Shown piece after piece: positions 32,987 through 40,500 of a stretch of 44,642 bases of DNA. A program made the translations under genes and the position numbers. This DNA is from Synergistota bacterium (GTDB lineage: Bacteria > Synergistota > Synergistia > Synergistales > Synergistaceae): contig JAEXGR010000057.1 in assembly GCA_023450745.1 (NCBI GenBank), positions 1 to 44,642 of the forward strand, written 5' to 3'. The notes under the pieces were generated by a model that was given only the letters and a program-made list of their open reading frames with translations, did no database searches and was not told where the DNA came from. The number at the start of each line of letters is the position of its first letter. Positions within the stretch are counted from its first letter, which is position 1.

Positions 32987-33988
32987 TTATTTGCCGAGGT
33001 TCTTCTTGAACTCCGCCATCAGCTCGGGGGTCATGCCGCGCTGGCCAAGCTTGTCCCATGACGATACGCAGGCGGCCTTGATCGGCTTGAGCTGCGCTTC
33101 GGTGTAGGTGAAGACCTTGATGCCCTTTTTCTTCATCAGGTCCATGTACTTGACGTCTTCCGCCTTCGCGGTGTCGATGGACTTAAGCGTGAACTTCTTG
33201 GCCTCTTCCTGGAAGATCTTCTGATCGGCGGGGGAGAGCTTCTTCCATGACTTCTCGCTGATCATGAAGGGAAGGTATTCCATCGAGTAGTTCGTCGCGT
33301 ACCAGTACTTGATTACGTCGCCGAGGCCCGTGTAAACGGCGGCTGTCGCCATCGCGTTGACGGAGTCGCAGACGCCCGTCTGGAGCGACTGGTAGACGTC
33401 GGCCCAGGGAATGGTGATCGTGCGGAAGCCCATCGCCTGCGCGCCGAGCATATAGGTGTCCATATTGGGAACGCGGGTGAGAACGCCCTTGTCAACCTTC
33501 GGGTTGAGGGGATCTTTAAGGGGCTTCGTCGAACCGACGCCGATCATGCCTTCGACATAGGAGCCGAGGACGCGGACGCCGAGGGGCTTGCCGAGTTCGC
33601 TGAGTTTATTGGGGAGCCAAGCGCCGGGAGCGAAAACTTTTTTCGCCTCATCGTAGCCGCTGACATAGCCGTTGATGTAAACGAGTTCAAAGCGGGGGTC
33701 GAATGAGCTGGCAAACGACGTTACCGACATGTCTACCGTGCCGCGGATGAGTTCTTCCATGACGAGCGTGTAGTCGCCGAGCTGGCTGGCGGGGAAGACG
33801 TTGATCTTGACGCGTCCGTTGGTTCTCTTCTCGATGTTCTGCGCGAAGTCCTTCATCATCTTCGTGCACTGGTGCTCTACCGGCTGCTGTCCCGCGAAAC
33901 GGAAAACGATCTGGTCCGCGGCCACAGCGGCGGTCGCCATTATGGCGGATACGAGGACTGCTGTCATGAGTACTGCAAATTTCTTCAT
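32987..33988 (-). CDS. TRAP transporter solute-binding protein, DctP family
   Basis: 333 residues from the ATG at 33986-33988, with GGGAGAGG eight bases upstream. Signal peptide ending AVAA, then the DctP fold: FRFAGQQPVEHQCTKMM, the ELIRGTVDM strand and a late TIPWADVYQSLQTGVCDSVN; the helix segment holding the conserved Arg that binds the ligand carboxylate is GVLTRVPNMDTY. It captures an organic acid in the periplasm. No DctQ or DctM permease is next to it; the nearest TRAP permease is the TAXI type at 36193, so it is an orphan here. Confidence 0.93.
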   Translation of the reverse strand: MKKFAVLMTAVLVSAIMATAAVAADQIVFRFAGQQPVEHQCTKMMKDFAQNIEKRTNGRVKINVFPASQLGDYTLVMEELIRGTVDMSVTSFASSFDPRFELVYINGYVSGYDEAKKVFAPGAWLPNKLSELGKPLGVRVLGSYVEGMIGVGSTKPLKDPLNPKVDKGVLTRVPNMDTYMLGAQAMGFRTITIPWADVYQSLQTGVCDSVNAMATAAVYTGLGDVIKYWYATNYSMEYLPFMISEKSWKKLSPADQKIFQEEAKKFTLKSIDTAKAEDVKYMDLMKKKGIKVFTYTEAQLKPIKAACVSSWDKLGQRGMTPELMAEFKKNLGK

Positions 33989-34508
33989 TACTGGTACCTC
34001 TCCCTTCAATTTGTGCTTTTATCTAAATACGGCTTAAACAAGCCGAAAAAGCCGCGACGGTGCTTTCACCTATACATATTTATGTAAAATTGCGTAGTCG
34101 TTTTATTGGATACAAGATATATCAGAAGAACGATCATGTCAACGTTAGAATATTTTTTTGCTAAAATAAATAATTTGATATCAATCAGATATTTTTAAAT
34201 TTTTATTAATTTATAAAAAAACGCCCTTGACGCCCCGCCATCAGCCGCAAATCCGCCGGAGGCCGCCCTCCCCGCCAAAGGCGAAGTAACCGCAGAAATT
34301 ATCGACTACACAAAGATTTATCATCCCCACAGGCAGCTTTGCGATAAAAATGGCCGCCGCGGACGATAAAAAAACTTTACCGTGCAGGCAGGCCATTTTA
34401 ATCTTAGTCGAACCTCATATAGCGTTCAGAAATATCACGTTATTATAATATTCGGGTTTATTTTGATATATCAGAACGATTATCAACGTTTTCAGCGGCG
34501 CGTCGCTT
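33989..34508. other. 520-bp intergenic region upstream of dctP
   Basis: AT-rich gap between cysE and dctP. A dctP promoter is plausible at 34114-34142. A CGGCTT/AAGCCG hairpin sits in its leader near 34030. A decayed second copy of the promoter-overlapping motif lies at 34465-34490. I see no ORF. Confidence 0.5.
34114..34142 (-). promoter_or_regulatory. Probable dctP promoter
   Basis: On the minus strand TTGACA (34142-34137), 17-nt spacer, TATCTT (34119-34114). The -10 is weak, which suggests an activator. The 5' leader would be about 115 nt. Confidence 0.5.
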
Positions 34509-35225
34509 TTACTTATGCGACACCTCGATCTCAAGTTCGCGTGAAATTTCCCCGTCCTCTTCGAGCTCGTCGCCGCGGCACTGCCGGAACTCGCGCTGCA
34601 GGTAGTACAGCTCCTCCTCAAGGCGGATGATGCGCGCCAGCAGCTCCTCGGGCGAAAGGGCCGCCGACGCGCTGCTCACGGGCTTGCCGTCCACCTTCAC
34701 GATCCGCGCCCGCATCCCGGTGACGGTGGCGTTTTCCGGAACGTTTTTCAACACGGCGCTGTTCGCGCCGATACGCGAGTTGGCGCCGACGGTGATCGGA
34801 CCGAGGATCTTCGCGCCGCTGCCGACAAAGACGTTGTCCCCGAGGGTCGGGTGACGTTTGTGGCTCTTTTCGTTTCCCGTGCCCCCTAAGGTGACGCCCT
34901 GGTAGAGCGTGACATTTTTGCCGACAATCGCCGTTTCGCCGATGACGACGCCCGCCCCGTGGTCGATGAAGAAACCTTCCCCGATCTGCGCCGCGGGATG
35001 AATCTCGATCCCCGTCCACCAGCGCACGAAGAGCGAGATGAAGCGCGGCAGCACGGGGATGTGCCAGCGCGTGTGAAGAAAATGGATGCCGCGGTGCGCG
35101 GTGATCGCGAGAAAGCCCGGCGTACATAAGACGACCTCGAGAAAGCCGCGGAAGCCGTCAGGGATTGCCGGGTCGTTCCGCTTCGCCGCCAGATAGTCGC
35201 TTTTGATATATCTCCATATTCCCAT
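34509..35225 (-). CDS. cysE: Serine O-acetyltransferase
   Basis: 238 residues from the ATG at 35223-35225, with GGGAGGGA five bases upstream. Left-handed beta-helix hexapeptides: GIEIHPAAQIGEGFFIDHG, GVVIGETAIVGKNVTLYQGVTLGGTG, then RHPTLGDNVFVGSGAKILGPITVG. Catalytic His/Asp are in the IDHG and HPAA segments. It acetylates serine for cysteine synthesis, using acetyl-CoA. A C-terminal coiled-coil-like acidic extension follows the helix. cysK is not adjacent. Its leader contains a terminator and a Cys-rich ORF, which points to control by cysteinyl-tRNA supply. Confidence 0.95.
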   Translation of the reverse strand: MGIWRYIKSDYLAAKRNDPAIPDGFRGFLEVVLCTPGFLAITAHRGIHFLHTRWHIPVLPRFISLFVRWWTGIEIHPAAQIGEGFFIDHGAGVVIGETAIVGKNVTLYQGVTLGGTGNEKSHKRHPTLGDNVFVGSGAKILGPITVGANSRIGANSAVLKNVPENATVTGMRARIVKVDGKPVSSASAALSPEELLARIIRLEEELYYLQREFRQCRGDELEEDGEISRELEIEVSHK

Positions 35226-35245
35226 AAAAATTCCCTCCCGGTATA

Positions 35246-35278
35246 TAGTAAAAGGGGCCTGTCTCACGACAGGCCCCT
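35246..35278 (-). terminator. Terminator/attenuator in the cysE leader
   Basis: On the minus strand AGGGGCCTGTC and its perfect complement form an 11-bp stem with a GTGA loop, followed by TTTTACTATATA. It lies only ~12 nt before the cysE ribosome-binding site and 46 nt after the leader ORF stop, so it can stop transcription before cysE. On the plus strand it precedes no gene end. Confidence 0.8.
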
Positions 35279-35323
35279 CAATATAACGATGTCAATAACG
35301 TAAAAAACTATCCGCCTGCGGCT

Positions 35324-35422
35324 CTATAAGTACAGCCCGACCGGCCGTACGGTTTTTAAATGAGAAGCCGTACAGCAACAACATGACTTATTGGCGGAAA
35401 TCGACGCGGTCATCTTTCTCAT
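35324..35422 (-). CDS. Poly-cysteine leader peptide of cysE
   Basis: 32 codons from the ATG at 35420-35422 to TAG at 35324-35326. It starts MRKMTASISANKS, continues with four Cys codons in a row (TGT TGT TGC TGT; 35372-35383), then TASHLKT and ends GLYL. The -10 box ends 7 nt before the ATG, so the message should begin at or beside the start codon: it appears leaderless. Serine, the substrate of CysE, is also frequent. The Cys17-Thr18 codons contain GTACGG, which pairs with CCGTAC at 35347-35352. Stalling on Cys codons would cover this arm. Cys-responsive attenuation is inference but strongly indicated by layout. Confidence 0.75.
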   Translation of the reverse strand: MRKMTASISANKSCCCCTASHLKTVRPVGLYL

Positions 35423-35429
35423 AGCTGAC

Positions 35430-35458
35430 ATTCTATAGGCTTTAGGGATAATTGGCAA
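35430..35458 (-). promoter_or_regulatory. Promoter of the cysE leader
   Basis: On the minus strand TTGCCA (35458-35453), 17-nt spacer, TAGAAT (35435-35430). The predicted start site coincides with the ATG of the poly-Cys ORF. Confidence 0.65.
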
Positions 35459-35522
35459 GCCTCGCTTTTTATAGTCCGATAACTTAAAATACTTTTGAAA
35501 GTGAACGAGGGGAGGCCCTTCA

Positions 35523-36125
35523 ATGATGGAAAAGATCAATCGTGCCGGCGTCGAAGCGCTGGCGGCGGACCGCATCGGGGAGGCGGCGGAACTAGCGGCC
35601 CTCTGCATGGCCGACAATTCCTACTATGCGGACCTTTACCGGGGCCTGCCGCGGCGCGAGAGGCTCGCCCTGATGCGCGAACGCATCAAAAATACCCTCG
35701 TCTACTGCGCGGCAAACGACGGGCTTTTCGGCGTGACCGGCGGCCGGGGGCTCGCCGCTTATGAATATCTGGTCGATTACCGCAAACTAAAGAAGGAGAC
35801 GCCCGCGCTCTGCCGCGCGATCTTCAGCTATGGCGACGCCGCCGGCGACGCGCCGCACCTGCGCGAGATCGAGCGCCGCCTTGCGGAGCTGCTCGCCGTC
35901 GGGAGGCGGATAACCTACATCCTCGGATGCGGCGTCGCCCCGTGGGCCAGAAACAGCCTCTCCACGATGGCGGCGATGGCGCACTTCAACAAAAGGCTGC
36001 TCTTGAGCGAAGAGGTGATCGCCGCCGATTTTTCAAACCGCGCGCTGCTTTCCCTCTGCGCCAGGCACGGAACCTTTGAGATAACCGCGTTAGGCCGGGA
36101 CTACTGGTTTTTCCTCAGAAAATGA
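35523..36125 (+). CDS. Small GNAT-like protein of unknown function
   Basis: 200 residues, ATG ATG start with GAGGGGAGG upstream. I do not recognise a named family. Its pattern suggests a GNAT fold: an N-terminal helix pair (IGEAAELAALCMADNSYY), LFGVTGGRGLAAYEYLVDY strands, ITYILGCGVAPWARNSLSTMAAM, and a C-terminal FEITALGRDYWFFLRK strand. The acetyl-CoA pyrophosphate loop is not canonical. It is divergent from the cysE leader and ends in a strong shared terminator. A non-GNAT fold is possible. Confidence 0.65.
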   Translation: MMEKINRAGVEALAADRIGEAAELAALCMADNSYYADLYRGLPRRERLALMRERIKNTLVYCAANDGLFGVTGGRGLAAYEYLVDYRKLKKETPALCRAIFSYGDAAGDAPHLREIERRLAELLAVGRRITYILGCGVAPWARNSLSTMAAMAHFNKRLLLSEEVIAADFSNRALLSLCARHGTFEITALGRDYWFFLRK

Positions 36126-36155
36126 CGGGCCCCCGCGGGGAGCCCGTCATTTTTC
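36124..36155. terminator. Bidirectional terminator
   Basis: GACGGGC (36124-36130) and GCCCGTC (36142-36148) pair around CCCCGCGGGG, followed by ATTTTTC on the plus strand and ATTTTC on the minus strand. It ends both the GNAT-like gene and the TRAP permease. Confidence 0.88.
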
Positions 36156-36192
36156 TTATCGACCGCTCTGTTTTCCGCGCGGCGAACGGTAC

Positions 36193-38070
36193 TTACGCCG
36201 CTGCCGGGGCCGAGGTATTTTTCTTTCCCAACCTTACCAGAATGACCCAGGTCACGATCACGCCGACCGCGCCGATCGTCGTGATAAGCTGACTCGGTGA
36301 AAGCCCCATGATGGCGAAGACGACGAAGACCAACCGCTCCCAAAGCTTGAGGTCGCGGTTCAGGTAGCCCATCATCGCAAAGCCGAAGCCGAAGCAGGCC
36401 GCCACGCAGGCGAGGATGCCGTAGGCGTTCTGCAGCAAAGACCCTTGCAGAAGAATGCCCGGGTCGTAGCAGAAGGCGAAGGGCGTGACGAAGGCGAGGA
36501 AGCCGAGCTTGCAGGCGGTAAAGCCCGTCTTGTTCGGCTCGGAGCCCGCGATCGAGGCCGCCGCATAGGCCGCGAGGGCGACCGGCGGCGTGATGTTCGA
36601 GATGATCGCGTAGTAGAAGACGAACATGTGGGCGGAGATCGCCGGGAAGCCAAGCTTCGTGAGAATGGGGACGCCGAGGGCCGAAGCCAGAATATAGGCG
36701 CCCGTCGTCGGCAGCCCCATCCCCAGGACCAAGGAGACGATCATGACGAGGAAGAGCGCGAGCAAAGGAATGCCGCTCGTAAAGGCCAGCACAAGGCCGA
36801 CGAGCTTGACGCCGACGCCGGTCAGCGAGACGGAGGCGAGGACGATGCCCGCCGTCGCGCAGGCGACGCAGACCAGCGTGATGTTCTTCACCCCGCCGTA
36901 GATGGCGTCGACGATGGCTTTCGGCCCCATGCGCTTATCCGGCTGCGGCAGCGAGACGAGCCAGGAGAGGACGACGCCGATCGCCGCGGCGCGCATCGGC
37001 GTCATGCCGACGAAGAGGAAATAGACGAGTCCGATGATCGGCAGGAAGAGGTAGGCTTTTTTCAGCACCTGCTTCTTGTCGGGAAGGTCCTCGGGCGAGA
37101 GTCCCCTGAGGCCGCGCTTCATCGCCTCGAGACGTATCATGAGGAAGACCGCCGCGTAGTAGATGATCGCCGGCGTGATCGCCGCGATGATGATGTCGAC
37201 AAAGGGAACGCCGAGGAAGGAGGCCATGAGAAAAGCGCCCGCGCCCATGACCGGCGGCATTATCTGGCCGCCGGAGCTCGCGACCGCCTCGACCGCCCCC
37301 GCGAAGTGCGCGGGATAGCCGATCTTCTTCATCAGCGGGATGGTGAAGGTGCCCGTTCCATAGACGTTGGCGACCGCCGAGCCGGAGATCGAGCCGAAGA
37401 GGCAGGAGCTCATGACGGCGATATTCGCCGGCCCTCCGGGAGCGGTTCCCGTGAACGCCTGGGCCACCTCCATAAAGTAGGGGCCGGTGCCGCATTTTTC
37501 CAGGAAGCCGCCGAAGATGAGGAAGGCGGCGACCAACGTCGCCGAGACGCCGAGCGGCATGGAGAAGATGCCTTCGTCAGTGAGATATACCTGCTCCACG
37601 ACCTCGGACATCGAGAAGGAGAGCCCCTTCATGATGCCGGGCAGGGACTGCCCGAAGTACATATAGGCCGCGAAGAGGAAAGCGATGACCGTCAGGGGAA
37701 GCCCGACCACGCGGCGGGTGCCCTCAAGAAGCAGCGCGAAGAGAAGGATTCCGCACCAGAACTGAGCCGCCGTCAGCGGGTCGACCTGCTGAATACGCAT
37801 GACGATGTCGTCATAGTTGAGAATGACATAGATCGAGGGGACGGCCGACAGCGCCCCTAATACCCAGTCATAGAGCGGCACCCGGTCCATGGGCGCCCTC
37901 TTGAACATCGGGAAGAGAAAAAAGGCCGTCGGGAGGACGAGTCCGAGGTGGATATTTTTCTGCAAATAGGATTCATAGGCGCCGAATACGGAGGTATAGA
38001 GGTGGAAGAGACCGATCGCCACAAAATAGACGTACATAAATTTATAACTCAAACCGCTTAATTTTCGCAT
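36193..38070 (-). CDS. TRAP transporter fused permease (TAXI-associated)
   Basis: 625 residues with about 17-18 membrane helices. The small (DctQ-like, 4 helices) and large (DctM-like, 12 helices) subunits are joined, as is usual for TAXI systems. The DctM part shows ARFLMASF-type AFLIFGGFLEKCGTGPYF, GSISGSAVANVYGTGTFTIPLMKKIGY and AYILASALGVPIL. It uses a Na+ gradient to import organic acids. It is downstream of the TAXI binding protein, separated by 147 bp with a hairpin. Confidence 0.94.
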   Translation of the reverse strand: MRKLSGLSYKFMYVYFVAIGLFHLYTSVFGAYESYLQKNIHLGLVLPTAFFLFPMFKRAPMDRVPLYDWVLGALSAVPSIYVILNYDDIVMRIQQVDPLTAAQFWCGILLFALLLEGTRRVVGLPLTVIAFLFAAYMYFGQSLPGIMKGLSFSMSEVVEQVYLTDEGIFSMPLGVSATLVAAFLIFGGFLEKCGTGPYFMEVAQAFTGTAPGGPANIAVMSSCLFGSISGSAVANVYGTGTFTIPLMKKIGYPAHFAGAVEAVASSGGQIMPPVMGAGAFLMASFLGVPFVDIIIAAITPAIIYYAAVFLMIRLEAMKRGLRGLSPEDLPDKKQVLKKAYLFLPIIGLVYFLFVGMTPMRAAAIGVVLSWLVSLPQPDKRMGPKAIVDAIYGGVKNITLVCVACATAGIVLASVSLTGVGVKLVGLVLAFTSGIPLLALFLVMIVSLVLGMGLPTTGAYILASALGVPILTKLGFPAISAHMFVFYYAIISNITPPVALAAYAAASIAGSEPNKTGFTACKLGFLAFVTPFAFCYDPGILLQGSLLQNAYGILACVAACFGFGFAMMGYLNRDLKLWERLVFVVFAIMGLSPSQLITTIGAVGVIVTWVILVRLGKKNTSAPAAA

Positions 38071-38167
38071 TTACACACACTCCTGCCTAAACGGGATGGG
38101 ACAGTCCGGCATCAGGTTAAATAACGACAAAAAGCCGTTATCTGTCGTTAGTGAAAAGGGGAGAAGG

Positions 38168-38195
38168 GGGAGCGGAAGAAGATTCCTCCGCTCCC
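38168..38195 (-). terminator. Intercistronic hairpin between TAXI binding protein and permease
   Basis: On the minus strand GGGAGCGGA and TCCGCTCCC pair around ~10 nt, followed by CCTTCTCCCC and TTTTC. It lies 22 nt past the binding-protein stop. A partial terminator here would give more binding protein than permease. Confidence 0.6.
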
Positions 38196-38217
38196 GGGAG
38201 ATACTTAAGGTCGGGAC

Positions 38218-39225
38218 CTATTTCTTGGTTTTTGCCTGCAGCTCTTTCCAGTATTTCAGCGCGCCGGCCTGCGTCGGCACGCCCTGCGGCACCGCGATCT
38301 GCGGCGTCAGTTCGTCGATATCCTTCACGGCCTTCGCGAGGTTGGCCTTGTTTTCCCAGAGGGTCTTGCAGAGGTCGTAGGCGAGCGTATCGGGGATGTC
38401 GTTGCGGACGACGATGCAGGTGTAGTCGCCGACGGTCTTGACGGGCTTCTTCACGCTCTTGTAGATTCCCGGGTCGATCGTGAAGGTGACCGTTCCGTAA
38501 GCGTCGGAGAGCGCCTTGAGCGCGCTGTCATCGACGGGGAGGCAGACGATGTCGGCCTTGCTCTCGATGTTCATGACGATCGAGGCGACCTTGCCGACCG
38601 AGAAGATGAAGAGGTCGATATGCCCGTCGGCGATGAGGTCGGCGCCGCCCTCATACGAGGCGAATTCCATCGAGCCGCCCATCTTCTTGATATCTTTATA
38701 GGTCACGCCGTAGCCCTTCATAAAGAGCGACTTGACGACGAATTCCGAAGAGGTGCCGGGCTTCAGCGTCGCCATCTTGACGGGGATCTTCTTGTCAAAG
38801 ATGTCGCCGAGCTTCGTTATCTTGTTCTTCGCGGCAAAATCTTTGCGCATGATGAAATAGGTATACTGGGTATAAAGGTTTGCGAGGATCGCGGCGTTCT
38901 TCGCGGGGCGGCCCATGAAGTCCTGTTCGCCCTTGATGGCCGCGCCGAGAAGCGAGGTGACGGAGAAGCCGAAGTCGCCCTTGTGTCCGTTGGCGTTGAT
39001 GATGTTGGAAACGCCGCCGCCGGTGCTGCTCGTTACGGAGATCGTGTTCTTGGACCACATATCGGCAAGCGCGCTGCCGAGCGCGAACCAGTTGCCGCCG
39101 GGAGGTCCGGCCATGAACTTAAGCTGCGCGGGCCATCCGGCCTTCGGTGCGGGAGCCGCCGTCGCGGGCGCCGCCGCTACTGCCAACAGAGAAACAAAAA
39201 GTAAAAATACCGCCAATTTCTTCAC
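38218..39225 (-). CDS. TAXI-family TRAP solute-binding protein
   Basis: 335 residues from the GTG at 39223-39225, which has GGTGA five bases upstream; an ATG four codons earlier (39237) has a poorer site. Signal peptide MKKLAVFLLFVSLLAVAAA-type, then the TAXI pattern MAGPPGGNWFALGSALADMW, SSTGGGVSNIINANG and VKSLFMKGYGVTYKDI. It captures the substrate for the fused permease. Glutamate or other amino/organic acids are known ligands of the family; which is bound here is unknown. A palindrome lies just upstream of the start. Confidence 0.92.
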   Translation of the reverse strand: MKKLAVFLLFVSLLAVAAAPATAAPAPKAGWPAQLKFMAGPPGGNWFALGSALADMWSKNTISVTSSTGGGVSNIINANGHKGDFGFSVTSLLGAAIKGEQDFMGRPAKNAAILANLYTQYTYFIMRKDFAAKNKITKLGDIFDKKIPVKMATLKPGTSSEFVVKSLFMKGYGVTYKDIKKMGGSMEFASYEGGADLIADGHIDLFIFSVGKVASIVMNIESKADIVCLPVDDSALKALSDAYGTVTFTIDPGIYKSVKKPVKTVGDYTCIVVRNDIPDTLAYDLCKTLWENKANLAKAVKDIDELTPQIAVPQGVPTQAGALKYWKELQAKTKK

Positions 39226-39250
39226 GTAGATCACCATGCTTTCTTATAAT

Positions 39251-39266
39251 TTGACCAAAAGGTCAA
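39251..39266. promoter_or_regulatory. Perfect palindrome upstream of the TAXI operon
   Basis: TTGACCAAAAGGTCAA has perfect 6-bp arms around AAAA, 13-25 bp upstream of the TAXI start. Its place near the translation start fits a repressor site covering the transcription start. The regulator (possibly GntR-like) is not in the window. Confidence 0.5.
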
Positions 39267-39616
39267 TTAAAATATAACGTCTTGCTACACGGGGAATTAT
39301 ATCATAATATTCTAAAAACCTAAATAACGAACATCATAATCGGGATAAAATATTTTTTAAACAGCGTTATTGGCTTTTTACTTAATATTATTATGAAATC
39401 ACAATTATGACTTACAAATATATGTATATTTCCTCTAATTAGCGTCTCTTTTGTTAGAAATATAATTGGAATCTCATAATGTATGCAATCTTTCACGTCA
39501 AAAATTCTGCTTAATTTTATCAATCATTATCATAAATAATATAAAAATATTTTTATGCAGGATATTTTCATTTTTTACCGCAAAAAAATCCATGCTAGCT
39601 ACAGCTGAAAAATAAA

Positions 39617-39650
39617 GGCCCTCTCGTTTTTTGAGAAAACAGAGAGGGCC
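39617..39650 (-). terminator. Terminator of the flavodoxin gene
   Basis: On the minus strand GGCCCTCTC and GAGAGGGCC form a 9-bp stem, followed by TTTATTTTT. Stop codon of the flavodoxin gene is at 39684. Confidence 0.85.
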
Positions 39651-39683
39651 AGTTTTAAATTATTCTAAATTTAGATTAAAGTT

Positions 39684-40256
39684 TTATTTAGCTTCAATCA
39701 TTACCTTTGCAAAATTTTTGCCCTCTTTGAACGCCTTGTCAAGTATGGAAGTATCCTCCAGGACGGTGCCCGTCACCGCGGAGCGCAGATGGCCGAGAAA
39801 TTCCATGCCCGTGAAATCCGAGACCGACTGAATGACATAACCGACGATATCCGCGCCGGGCAGCGGCTGCTCGTGGGCGTGGTTGTCAAAATATGTCGTG
39901 ATGAGGAAGATCCCCTTGCCCTCGAAAAATTCGCGCGTCTTGTAGCCGTAGAGGCGGTCGAGAAAAATCTTCGTCAGCGACGAGGCGCCGGTCCACCAAA
40001 CAGGCGTCGCGAGCACGAGGGCGTCGGCCGCCTTCACCTTCTTCATCACTTCGCGCATCGAGTCGTTGTAGACGCAGAAATCTCTCTCTCCGCACTCGCA
40101 CATGTCGCAGGCGTCGCAGGGATGGATACTCTGCTCCTGCAGGTTTACCACTTCAACGTCGCTGCCGGCGGCGCGCGCGCCGTTCACAAACTGAGAGAGC
40201 AATATCGCCGTGTTGCCGCGCAAACGGGGACTGCCCTGTAACGCTAATATTTTCAT
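39684..40256 (-). CDS. Flavodoxin-family NAD(P)H-dependent oxidoreductase
   Basis: 190 residues from the ATG at 40254-40256, with AAGGGGGA upstream. Starts MKILALQGSPRLRGNT, the FMN-phosphate loop, then VVNLQEQSIHPCDACDMCECGE, a Cys-rich turn seen in iron-sulfur flavoproteins, and LVLATPVWWTGASSLTKIFLDR. Cys ligands C-x2-C-x-C suggest a compact [4Fe-4S] type or redox cysteines. It probably transfers electrons from NAD(P)H to quinones or small oxidants. It is a single gene. Confidence 0.88.
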   Translation of the reverse strand: MKILALQGSPRLRGNTAILLSQFVNGARAAGSDVEVVNLQEQSIHPCDACDMCECGERDFCVYNDSMREVMKKVKAADALVLATPVWWTGASSLTKIFLDRLYGYKTREFFEGKGIFLITTYFDNHAHEQPLPGADIVGYVIQSVSDFTGMEFLGHLRSAVTGTVLEDTSILDKAFKEGKNFAKVMIEAK

Positions 40257-40500
40257 ATTGTCTTTTTCCCCCTTAGGAGTTATGTTATTCACCTGATAAA
40301 CAACCAGACGGCCTGCCAAAACGCCGCGCCGGCGTCGGGCGCTCCGCCTGTGCTATCTGTTATTAAGGAGGCAGCGTCTGCCTTAGTGAATATTGGAACA
40401 TTTAACGCGGGCGATGTCAAGAGTTTGCCGCAAAATATTGGGCGGATGCAGCAAAGCACGGCCGCGAGTCTATCGGCATTAAATGGAGTGAAGAAATAGA

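Larger units (their letters stand above)
39238..39683. other. AT-rich 446-bp intergenic region
   Basis: Between the TAXI gene and the flavodoxin gene. From about 39270 to 39600 composition is far more AT-rich than the rest, with repeated ATAAT and TATAAT-like boxes. A minus-strand frame of 67 codons (39320-39523) is low complexity and lacks a ribosome-binding site. No tRNA or hairpin RNA seen except the terminator at 39617. Confidence 0.5.

Noticed and set aside
35423..35617. Longer N-terminal version of the cysE leader ORF
   Set aside because: It would begin antisense to the GNAT-like gene and upstream of the predicted promoter, so it would not be in that transcript.
36445..37860. 471-codon plus-strand ORF over the TRAP permease
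   Set aside because: Arg/Asp/Glu-rich antisense shadow of a hydrophobic membrane protein.
39320..39523. 67-codon minus-strand ORF
   Set aside because: Lies in the AT-rich island, low complexity, no ribosome-binding site, no recognisable domain.
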